Of a DNA stretch of 45,900 nucleotides, positions 1 to 5,468 are shown one piece after another. The stretch is taken from IMG/VR virus record IMGVR_UViG_3300018432_000019, positions 1 to 45,900 of that record; one strand, 5' to 3'. How positions within the stretch are numbered: position 1 is the stretch's first letter; each line of letters begins with the position of its first letter. The notes below the pieces were generated by a model. That model was not told the origin of the DNA and made no database searches. It saw only the letters and a list, made by a program, of their open reading frames with translations. A program made the position numbers and the translations under genes. The stretch is from a virus.

Positions 1-44
1 CAAGGGCCCCCTAACACTGTTGACCCCACCCCTTCCCACAGCGC

Positions 45-104
45 GCACGTGTCGCACACGTGCCGTGCGCCGCCGCCTACATCGACACCCGTCTGTAGGC
101 GGCG
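45..104 (-). terminator. Two tandem hairpins after the early operon
   Basis: Two stem-loops lie just downstream of the last early gene, which stops at 117. Positions 71-81 pair with 94-104 (11 bp, 12-nt loop), and 45-52 pair with 56-63 (8 bp, 3-nt loop). Neither is followed by a T-run on the minus strand, so intrinsic termination is uncertain. They sit between the early operon and, if the window ends join, the late operon. Confidence 0.4.
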
Positions 105-116
105 AGCACGGAGCGC

Positions 117-536
117 TTACCTGTGGTGCTTTCCCTTAGTGCCTTCGTGCTGGTTACTCTTGACTTCCGCCGCGTCGAGCTTCGCGCCCTGTAGCGACGT
201 GTCGTTCGCGGCGTTCGTCGTGTTCGTGGCGTCGAGCTTCGCGCCCTGTAACGACGGGTCGGTCATCGCGGGCGCGGGCCCGCTCGCGACGACGCCGCCG
301 TGTCCGCCCGTCCGCGCGTCTTCGACCGGCCGCCCGTCATGAAGCACAGTCTGCGGCGCTGGCATCGGGCCCGCTTGTGCGCCCGACTGTGGCGCGTTCG
401 GACTCGCCCCGCCCAGCGCCTCGATCGCCGCTTCGAGCGCCGCTTGCACGTCGCCGCTGGCGTTCGCCGGCCGTCCGGCGCGCAAGTCATCGAGCATGGT
501 TCGCAACAGCCTCACGTAGTTTTGTTCGTTTCCCAT
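117..536 (-). CDS. Hypothetical protein with two SLQGAKLDA repeats
   Basis: This 139-aa protein is not recognised. The first 40 residues look helical (LLRTMLDDLRAG, then an Ala-rich helix). The middle is Pro/Gly/Ala rich. The C-terminal third carries two copies of a 19-residue unit with core SLQGAKLDA, encoded by a 57-bp direct repeat. It ends in a basic tail (GTKGKHHR). The ATG at 536 follows a purine-rich AAAGGGATGGG ribosome site. It is the last gene of the early minus-strand operon, next to two hairpins. The compositional bias suggests a flexible, possibly structural or protein-binding role, but nothing in the sequence fixes one. Confidence 0.65.
   Translation of the reverse strand: MGNEQNYVRLLRTMLDDLRAGRPANASGDVQAALEAAIEALGGASPNAPQSGAQAGPMPAPQTVLHDGRPVEDARTGGHGGVVASGPAPAMTDPSLQGAKLDATNTTNAANDTSLQGAKLDAAEVKSNQHEGTKGKHHR
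172..256. repeat. 57-bp period direct repeat (2 copies)
   Basis: A 28-bp unit at 172-199 recurs at 229-256 with one base changed. It encodes the SLQGAKLDA repeats of the gene at 117-536. Confidence 0.85.
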
Positions 537-551
537 GTGATCCCATCCCTT

Positions 552-818
552 TCATGGCGCACGACATTCGTCGCACGCGTCGTCTATGCCGCAGTGACTC
601 ACACAGCGCCCGCGCGCGAGCGCGTCCGCTAGGTCGCAGTCTTCGTGCCGCCGACACGCGATCACGCGCCGCTTGCATCGCGCGCACACCGGCCGCAGCT
701 CGACGCCCAACAGCACGCCGTTCCCGCAATCGACGCAATCCGGATCGCGCCCGAACATCTCTATTTGACGCGGATCGTCGAAGCGCCCCACGCGCCCGCT
801 CAACGCATCGGGCGTCAA
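552..818 (-). CDS. Cysteine-rich putative zinc-ribbon protein
   Basis: About 88 aa, not recognised. It has CxxC pairs (DCVDCG and CARCKR about 20 residues apart) and further Cys residues (RHEDCD, RCVSHCGIDDACDEC), which suggests one or two zinc ribbons. The start is unclear. A TTG at 818 overlaps the upstream stop as TTGA, matching the coupling used throughout this operon. The frame also stays open to an ATG at 929, which lies directly after AGAGGA but would overlap the upstream gene by 115 bp. I prefer the shorter form because the upstream C-terminus looks genuinely coding. A small DNA-, RNA- or protein-binding accessory factor is likely. Confidence 0.55.
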   Translation of the reverse strand: MTPDALSGRVGRFDDPRQIEMFGRDPDCVDCGNGVLLGVELRPVCARCKRRVIACRRHEDCDLADALARGRCVSHCGIDDACDECRAP

Positions 819-1072
819 CGCATCGGCCAGCGCCGTACGGGCCCGTTGCAGTGTTCCGTGTCGACGGCGTTCGGCTTGCCGCACACGGCGCACGGTCCGG
901 CGAGCGTTGGCGAGTGGTTTCGATTCCATTCCTCTAGCTCCGTTTTCTGCCTTTCAGGCGAGCGCGTTCGACTGAACTTCCGCGCGCGCTCGACAACAGC
1001 GCGCGCCGCTCCAAAGACGATCGCCCCGATCAGCGATCCAACCGAGTCGCCCAGACTCTTTACGGCGCCCAT
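815..1072 (-). CDS. Small protein with N-terminal hydrophobic helix and CxxC motif
   Basis: 85 aa, not recognised. Residues 5-30 form a Gly/Ala-rich hydrophobic stretch (SLGDSVGSLIGAIVFGAARA) that could be a short membrane or glycine-zipper helix. A basic segment follows, then a C-terminal CAVCGK...DTEHC cluster that may bind zinc. It overlaps the upstream gene by 13 bp and its TGA overlaps the likely TTG start of the next gene. The ribosome site is weak, so translation probably depends on coupling. Confidence 0.55.
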   Translation of the reverse strand: MGAVKSLGDSVGSLIGAIVFGAARAVVERARKFSRTRSPERQKTELEEWNRNHSPTLAGPCAVCGKPNAVDTEHCNGPVRRWPMR

Positions 1073-1338
1073 TTTCGTTCGCTTTCATCCGCGTCCGCTT
1101 CGAAGCGCTTCGCCAACTCGCGCAGCACCTTCGCCGCGTCGCGAAGATGTACGCGCTCGACGCGGCGCCGATCGAACGGCCATTGTGTCGGATCGAGTCG
1201 CATTTCGATCGTCAGCGGCGGAACCATCATCAAAAAGCGCTGCGCGTGTTCTCCGAGCAGCGGATCGGGCTCGCCGCGGAAGATCACGCGCTCGTGTATC
1301 TGCCGCACTACATCCGCGACGCTTTCCGCTTTCATCAT
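1060..1338 (-). CDS. Hypothetical early protein, 92 aa
   Basis: Not recognised. The protein is soluble-looking, with a helical N-terminus (ESVADVVRQIHERV) and a charged helical C-terminus (DAAKVLRELAKRFEADADESERKW). Two consecutive ATG codons at 1338 and 1335 are possible. The first overlaps the upstream TGA as ATGA, so translation is probably coupled to the gene at 1335. It has the usual length and composition of small phage early genes. Confidence 0.6.
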   Translation of the reverse strand: MMKAESVADVVRQIHERVIFRGEPDPLLGEHAQRFLMMVPPLTIEMRLDPTQWPFDRRRVERVHLRDAAKVLRELAKRFEADADESERKWAP

Positions 1339-1586
1339 GGCTCGACGGGCCCCGATCGCCGATCCCGATACGGAACCGCGCCCGCGAGCACGGCGCGGAC
1401 GGCTGCGTCTTTCGACTCCAACAGCTTGCGCAGCGCGACCGTGCGTTCCGGGTTCGACGGCGCGTCGCGCAATATGATCGCCGCCAGTTCCGCGAACGGC
1501 TGCGACACGCGCTGCAGGTGTTCGGGCAAGTGCTCAAAGCGGAAAAACTGCGCAATGTGTTCGTGTGACTCTTCTAGCGTTGGCAT
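1335..1586 (-). CDS. Candidate internal start: stand-alone Acb2-like protein
   Basis: In-frame ATG at 1586 inside the longer ORF. The upstream AAGAGGGGACC is one of the stronger ribosome sites in this operon. The 83-aa product would hold only the domain that resembles Acb2, which is normally about 90 aa. The coding frame upstream is intact, so the full-length fusion, the short form, or both could be made. Confidence 0.45.
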   Translation of the reverse strand: MPTLEESHEHIAQFFRFEHLPEHLQRVSQPFAELAAIILRDAPSNPERTVALRKLLESKDAAVRAVLAGAVPYRDRRSGPVEP

Positions 1587-1835
1587 GGTCCCCTCTTGTT
1601 CCTTTCGTTCTTCTCGTTCGTCACGCTCGATGTTCGGATCGCACGCGATCGCGTGTATGGCCGACAGCGTTCCGCCCGGGAGGATCGCGCCCGTGACGAA
1701 CGCCCGGTCGCATTCGTACACGAGCCTTCGTAGCCACTCGTTCTCGCATCGCAGCCATGCGTTTTCCGCGCGATCCTTCGCGAGCGCGTCGAGCTGCTTC
1801 GCGAGCGCCACGTCGAACGCGTCGTCGAGCGTCAT
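1335..1835 (-). CDS. Fusion protein with C-terminal Acb2-like (anti-CBASS) domain
   Basis: From the ATG at 1835 (ATGA overlap with the upstream gene) this is 166 aa. Residues 1-83 form a helical coiled region (LAKQLDALAKDRAENAWLRC) followed by a charged linker. Residues 84-150 carry a pattern I associate with the Acb2/Tad1 hairpin family: FEHLPEHLQRVSQPFAELA, a short loop, then NPERTVALRKLLESKDAAV. Acb2 proteins are small phage sponges that sequester cyclic nucleotides made by CBASS and Thoeris defences. An internal ATG at 1586 follows AGAGGGG and would give an 83-aa stand-alone Acb2-sized product. The family assignment comes from remembered motif shape, not a search. Confidence 0.6.
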   Translation of the reverse strand: MTLDDAFDVALAKQLDALAKDRAENAWLRCENEWLRRLVYECDRAFVTGAILPGGTLSAIHAIACDPNIERDEREERKEQEGTMPTLEESHEHIAQFFRFEHLPEHLQRVSQPFAELAAIILRDAPSNPERTVALRKLLESKDAAVRAVLAGAVPYRDRRSGPVEP

Positions 1836-2095
1836 GGCTCTAACCCGCTCTTCGTCGCGAACCACTGGGCGATCACGAGTCGCCCAGCGTCACCCGCTTT
1901 GTACACTTCGCTGTCGTCGTGAATGACGCTTTGCGGTATCCACACAGCGCGCCCATACGAGCCGTCCGATCGCTTTCGACGCACACGGATCGCCGCCTCG
2001 GTTTGCGCCATGCATTCGACGCCGTCGATCGTGATCGACGGCGCGATCATCTCACGTCTCCAATCGTCGTCCGTCAGGTATCCGCGCGGCGTCAC
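1832..2095 (-). CDS. Conserved small phage protein, hypothetical
   Basis: 87 aa from a GTG at 2095 that overlaps the upstream stop as GTGA. The core reads ITIDGVECMAQTEAAIRVRR, then AVWIPQSVIHDDSEVYKAGD and a C-terminal WFATKSGLE. Small phage proteins with a 'WIPxSxIHxDSEV...WFAxKxGL' pattern are common, but I know of no assigned function. It is probably a compact beta-rich fold. It sits mid-operon between a Pro-rich protein and the Acb2-like gene. Confidence 0.65.
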   Translation of the reverse strand: MTPRGYLTDDDWRREMIAPSITIDGVECMAQTEAAIRVRRKRSDGSYGRAVWIPQSVIHDDSEVYKAGDAGRLVIAQWFATKSGLEP

Positions 2096-2421
2096 GGCGA
2101 CGGCTCGCCCTTCGGCGGTTGCCGCCCTTGCCATTCGATCATCTGCGCCCGCACTTCGCGTGCTTCCTTGATCAACTCCGCGTCGGCGCCCGCGCTCGTC
2201 GCGAGATCGATCCAATACGCGATCGTCGTCGACGCGATCGGATCGTCGGCGCGCAGCTCGAACGACGGAACGAGTTCGAGTTCGTCGATCTCCGTATCCG
2301 TCGCGTTGGGCGCGTCGGGCGCTGACTCGATCGGCTCGGGCGCTGACGCTTTGGGTCGCGCCGATTCAATCGTTCTCGTTCGCGTCGTCGTCGCTTCCTC
2401 GGGCGGCTTACTCTTGAACAT
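2092..2421 (-). CDS. Hypothetical protein, disordered N-half
   Basis: 109 aa from the ATG at 2421, inside the 3' end of the upstream gene (14-bp overlap). The first ~45 residues are Pro/Ala/Glu/Thr rich and probably disordered. The second half is helical (IASTTIAYWIDLATSAGADA, then LIKEAREVRAQMIEWQGRQ). No family recognised. It is coupled to the next gene by a GTGA overlap. Confidence 0.55.
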   Translation of the reverse strand: MFKSKPPEEATTTRTRTIESARPKASAPEPIESAPDAPNATDTEIDELELVPSFELRADDPIASTTIAYWIDLATSAGADAELIKEAREVRAQMIEWQGRQPPKGEPSP

Positions 2422-3016
2422 GACTCTCAGGCCTTTCCGACGCGCACTGCGCGTCACTAAATCCAGCTGTCGGGCGCGCCGCCCGAATCCACGTTTCCCA
2501 ATCGGGCCCTAGGTCGCGCTCGACGACAGGGATCCGCAGCTCGCGCGCGAGATCGACTGCTTTCTGCATTCCGAGCGTGATCCCGAAGTCGACGTACACG
2601 GCGACGCGATGCGCTTGCCGCAGCCATGCACAATGGGCGTCGATCCCGAGATCGCGATCGCGCTTGCGCGCGTCGTCGAGTACGCGCGGATATAGAAGGT
2701 GCCCGAGGAAGGGCGCTTCGCCGCGCGTCAAGCAGTCATACAAACACGCGTCCGCATACGCCACATTGCGCGCGAGTCCGTCCGCCGTGTCCGCTCGAAG
2801 CGGCGACTCGACACACACGCACGGCGCCGCGCCGGGCGGCGTATGAGCCGCGAGCGGCCGTTCGGATGCGAAGGCGCTCGCGAGCTGTCCCGCGCGTAAC
2901 TGACACTGCGCCGTCGCCTGGACAAGCGCGCGATACGCCGGACTCCCGACCGGAACCGTCGATTGCAACAGCCGCAACTGTGCAATGACTTCGCCCCATA
3001 CAATGTCAGTCATCAT
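2408..3016 (-). CDS. DUF7768-type, nucleoside 2-deoxyribosyltransferase-like protein
   Basis: 202 aa. The N-terminal ~65 residues are a helical extension. Residues ~66-170 fit the DUF7768/2-deoxyribosyltransferase-like fold: VCVESPLRADTADGLARNVA (beta strand plus helix), GEAPFLGHLLYPRVLDD, GIDAHCAWLRQAHRVAVYVD and FGITLGMQKAVDLARELRIP. Family members often sit in phage accessory regions. The fold belongs to enzymes that cleave or transfer N-glycosidic bonds of nucleotides, but substrate and activity for this group are not established to my knowledge. It starts at an ATG overlapping the upstream membrane gene stop (ATGA). Confidence 0.65.
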   Translation of the reverse strand: MMTDIVWGEVIAQLRLLQSTVPVGSPAYRALVQATAQCQLRAGQLASAFASERPLAAHTPPGAAPCVCVESPLRADTADGLARNVAYADACLYDCLTRGEAPFLGHLLYPRVLDDARKRDRDLGIDAHCAWLRQAHRVAVYVDFGITLGMQKAVDLARELRIPVVERDLGPDWETWIRAARPTAGFSDAQCASERPESHVQE

Positions 3017-3183
3017 ACGACCAGCGTCCGCAATGTGTAAAACAACACGAACAACACGAGCACAACGGCGAGCACAAAGATCACCGCGGCTGCACTCGCG
3101 ACGAAGCGATGGTTAGGCACACGCGACACAAGCGCGTGCGCTAGCACACATAAACACAATAAGGCTGTGGGACACATATCCAT
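3013..3183 (-). CDS. 56-aa protein with two hydrophobic segments
   Basis: A short ORF read directly from the sequence. The ATG at 3183 follows AAAGGG with 8-nt spacing, and the TGA at 3013-3015 overlaps the next gene's ATG. It encodes a leading hydrophobic segment (TALLCLCVLAHALV), a short basic loop (SRVPNHRF) and a strong membrane helix (AAAVIFVLAVVLVLFVLFYT). This looks like a two-pass inner-membrane miniprotein, possibly a holin-like, superinfection-exclusion or sensor component. The function is unknown. The good ribosome site and exact coupling support it being real. Confidence 0.65.
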   Translation of the reverse strand: MDMCPTALLCLCVLAHALVSRVPNHRFVASAAAVIFVLAVVLVLFVLFYTLRTLVV

Positions 3184-3201
3184 ATTCGTCACCCTTTCAG
3201 T

Positions 3202-3792
3202 TCAGTGTATGGACTCACCCGACGCCGACGCGCCCGCGTCCGACGCCGCGACTTCGTTTCCGTAACAATGCCAGCCCGCTCGCGGCCGGCGCGCGAACAG
3301 CTCGACGTACGGCCCCGGCCCGCCCGGAACGAGTGCTTCGGCGATCTCATACACGCGATCGGGTTTCGCGCTGTGTTCGCCCGCGACGGCGTCGAACGTC
3401 GAGCGGATCGATCGGTCGGCGACGCGAACGCGCCCGCGCACGCCGATCAGACACACTTCGTGTTCGGCGCGGACGTAGCGACCCATTCCGAACCATCGCT
3501 TGCCGTGCTTCGTTTGCTTGCGCCACACAAGTTCACTCTTGAGCGTGAAGCGCCAACCGTGCATGACTTCGAGCGCTTCAGCTTGCATCGAAGCGACGCG
3601 CCACAAGAGCAGTAAGCAGTCATCCGCGAGCGGCGGAAGATCGAACGCCAGTAGCTCGCCGACGCTCATACACGGATAGTGCTTCGCCGCGCCGCGCCCG
3701 TCGCCCGGAAGCTTGTCGTCGAACTTCCACGGCGGATCGGCGAGCAGCACGCGCGCGGGCGGACAGTCGTACAGCTTCGGGCGCGCGCTCAC
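3202..3792 (-). CDS. MT-A70 family adenine N6-methyltransferase
   Basis: 196 aa from a GTG at 3792 that overlaps the upstream stop (GTGA). The frame stays open further upstream but lies inside the previous gene. The catalytic DPPW motif is at residues ~19-22 (VLLADPPWKF). Next come the SAM/fold core (LPPLADDCLLLLWRVASMQA), SELVWRKQTKHG, a Trp/Gly segment (RWFGMGRYVRAEHEVCLIGV) and the C-terminal 'HSAKPDRVYEI...YVELFARR' characteristic of MT-A70 DNA methyltransferases. It probably methylates adenine in phage or host DNA, as protection from restriction or for regulation. The recognition site cannot be read from the sequence and no partner nuclease is present. Confidence 0.92.
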   Translation of the reverse strand: MSARPKLYDCPPARVLLADPPWKFDDKLPGDGRGAAKHYPCMSVGELLAFDLPPLADDCLLLLWRVASMQAEALEVMHGWRFTLKSELVWRKQTKHGKRWFGMGRYVRAEHEVCLIGVRGRVRVADRSIRSTFDAVAGEHSAKPDRVYEIAEALVPGGPGPYVELFARRPRAGWHCYGNEVAASDAGASASGESIH

Positions 3793-4028
3793 TGCGGGAT
3801 CCTCCCGGCCGCGACTGCGCGTCGATACGCTTCGTCGAACGGCGCGGGCGTCGAGCCTTCCCAGCGGGCAAGCGACAGCGACGCCGAGTCGTGTTCGGCG
3901 TCGCCGTAGCGCACGATCAGGATCGTGCCGCACACGTACAGATCGAAACGCCCATGCGTTCCGAGATACGCGCAGTGTTCGCACCCGTGCATGTGTCGCG
4001 GGCCGTCTAGTGGGTTAGGGAGTTCCAT
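3789..4028 (-). CDS. Hypothetical protein, 79 aa
   Basis: Not recognised. It has an early His/Cys cluster (RHMHGCEHCAYLG) that could bind a metal, a beta-rich middle (FDLYVCGTILIVRYGD) and a helical C-terminus (PFDEAYRRAVAAG). It overlaps the RuvC-like gene by 14 bp and the methyltransferase by a GTGA junction, so it is part of the replication operon. It may be an accessory to either neighbour, with no direct evidence. Confidence 0.6.
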   Translation of the reverse strand: MELPNPLDGPRHMHGCEHCAYLGTHGRFDLYVCGTILIVRYGDAEHDSASLSLARWEGSTPAPFDEAYRRAVAAGRIPQ

Positions 4029-4758
4029 CGCGCTTGCCTTTCCGCTTCGTCACTTGCCGAGCCTTCGCGCCGTGCGCGCCCGTCCAGGCTTCGAGCGACG
4101 CCCGAGCCGCGCGCTTGCCAATGGCGACGCCCACGGCTGCCGCGTGCGACGCCCAGCGCGCGATCAGGATCGCCGCCGCCTCGTCATGTCCGATCATCGG
4201 ATCGCCAACGAGCGCGCGCGCCGTCGCCAGCTCGACGCGTCTGATCTCGTCGCGCGGTAGCCCGACCGATCGGGCGCCCAAGACAGGCCCGCGCCACGTC
4301 GACGGCGCCACGCGCACGACGCGCCCGAGCGACTGATCGCACGCGCGCCACGCCCGAAGCCAACGCTCGCGCGCGACGCCCAGCGCCGCGATCACGGCGA
4401 CAGAACCGCCGAAGGGCGATTCTAGAACCATCACGAGCGGCACCCGTGTCGCCGCCGCGTAGCCGATCGCGTTGTCGACGATTTGCCCGACCGTTACTTC
4501 GTCGAGCGTGTCGACTTCGCCGCTATCGACGTGCGAGCCCGCCCGGCTGATCGCCCACCCGCTTTGCCGCGCCGTGTCGACGGCGAGCACGGCGCATAAC
4601 CACGGCTTCGGCGCGGGCGCCTCCCGTGTCTTCGAGCGCGTCGCTGTTGCACGTGAAAGCGGCGTCGCCGCGACAACGCCGCGATCGCCCAACACGGTTA
4701 GCCCAAGTGAGAGCTGATCCGGATGGCCGTTCCGGTTCCGACTGGTTCTGCGCTTCAC
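4015..4758 (-). CDS. RuvC-like Holliday-junction resolvase / RNase H-fold nuclease
   Basis: 247 aa. The RNase H-like core carries acidic residues at expected places: D61 in 'VLAVDTARQSGWA', E113 in 'MVLESPFGG' and H191-D192-E193 in 'GHDEAAAILIARW'. This arrangement is typical of RuvC-type phage resolvases, which cut branched DNA after recombination or replication, often before packaging. The C-terminus is basic. Residues 14-20 read DQLSLGL, close to the sliding-clamp motif QL[SD]LF, and the adjacent upstream gene product has a similar DQLALGA. The start overlaps the upstream gene's stop. No insertion or frameshift seen. Confidence 0.8.
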   Translation of the reverse strand: MKRRTSRNRNGHPDQLSLGLTVLGDRGVVAATPLSRATATRSKTREAPAPKPWLCAVLAVDTARQSGWAISRAGSHVDSGEVDTLDEVTVGQIVDNAIGYAAATRVPLVMVLESPFGGSVAVIAALGVARERWLRAWRACDQSLGRVVRVAPSTWRGPVLGARSVGLPRDEIRRVELATARALVGDPMIGHDEAAAILIARWASHAAAVGVAIGKRAARASLEAWTGAHGAKARQVTKRKGKRDGTP

Positions 4759-5468
4759 GAAATCTCCGGAACTGCGGCGCCGTAGCTAACCGCCGTCAGC
4801 TGCAAGCCCCACCCTGACAGCACGGCGCCAATTGCCGGACCGTCGCCGCGACTGACTACCGCGTTCCCGATCACGCCGATCGCGTCGCGCAGCTGTACGC
4901 GCCATGTCGGGTACTTGCGTTTGTATTCGCACCACTCGAACAGGCTGTAAGGATTAGACCTATCGTTCTCAAATCCGGACACTAACGCGTCGAGTTCTAA
5001 AAGCCCGAACACGACCTGTTTGCGGCGCCGTAGCGCCAGCCAAACGGCTCGGGCGCTCGTGACAACGACTGGTAGCGACCCGACACGCGAACGGCAGCAC
5101 AGCGACGCTGACAGCGGCAATCGACCAAACAAGCGCGCTGGGAACGCCAGTACGTCTCCGCCTTCGATCGGCGAAAGTTCCGGTACCGGAAACCATCCCA
5201 GAACCCCCCCGAAGGGTGGTTCTGACTCTCTTAGAGTCAGAGAACCACCTTCGGGGGTTCTGGTTCTAAAACCACTGTTAGGTGGTTCTAGAACCACTTG
5301 AGCTAACCGATCAGTGAGTTCGCGATCGGTCGTTCTATTCAATGGAAAACTAGCTAACGCAGGCCGTTCGAGTGACGCAGGTGACGCACCCAACGCGAGC
5401 TGATCGGCGTGAGACTTCCGAGCCCGACGCGGACGAGTCGCCGCCCGGCTGACGCTGCGCCGGGTCAC
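4755..5468 (-). CDS. Hypothetical replication-operon protein containing a DNA palindrome cluster
   Basis: 237 aa from a GTG at 5468 (GTGA overlap with the primase stop). No family recognised. The N-terminus is very basic (RRSVSRAATRPRRARK), followed by DQLALGA, similar to the neighbouring nuclease. Residues ~55-85 are encoded by a dense array of palindromic GGTTCT/AGAACC DNA (5201-5297) and have unusual sequence, so this part may be shaped by DNA function. The C-terminal part looks globular (NPYSLFEWCEYKRKYPTWRV). It could be an origin-binding or replication-accessory protein by position, which is inference only. Confidence 0.55.
   Translation of the reverse strand: MTRRSVSRAATRPRRARKSHADQLALGASPASLERPALASFPLNRTTDRELTDRLAQVVLEPPNSGFRTRTPEGGSLTLRESEPPFGGVLGWFPVPELSPIEGGDVLAFPARLFGRLPLSASLCCRSRVGSLPVVVTSARAVWLALRRRKQVVFGLLELDALVSGFENDRSNPYSLFEWCEYKRKYPTWRVQLRDAIGVIGNAVVSRGDGPAIGAVLSGWGLQLTAVSYGAAVPEIS
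5201..5297. repeat. Clustered GGTTCT/AGAACC palindromes (origin or operator candidate)
   Basis: About 97 bp holding four GGTTCT and three AGAACC words. It includes a long imperfect inverted repeat at 5201-5263 (about 30-bp arms), a near-palindrome at 5261-5274 and a perfect 16-bp palindrome, GTGGTTCTAGAACCAC, at 5282-5297. A related TCTAGAACC lies at 4421-4429. Iterated palindromes beside a primase gene suit a replication origin or a protein-binding array. Confidence 0.65.
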
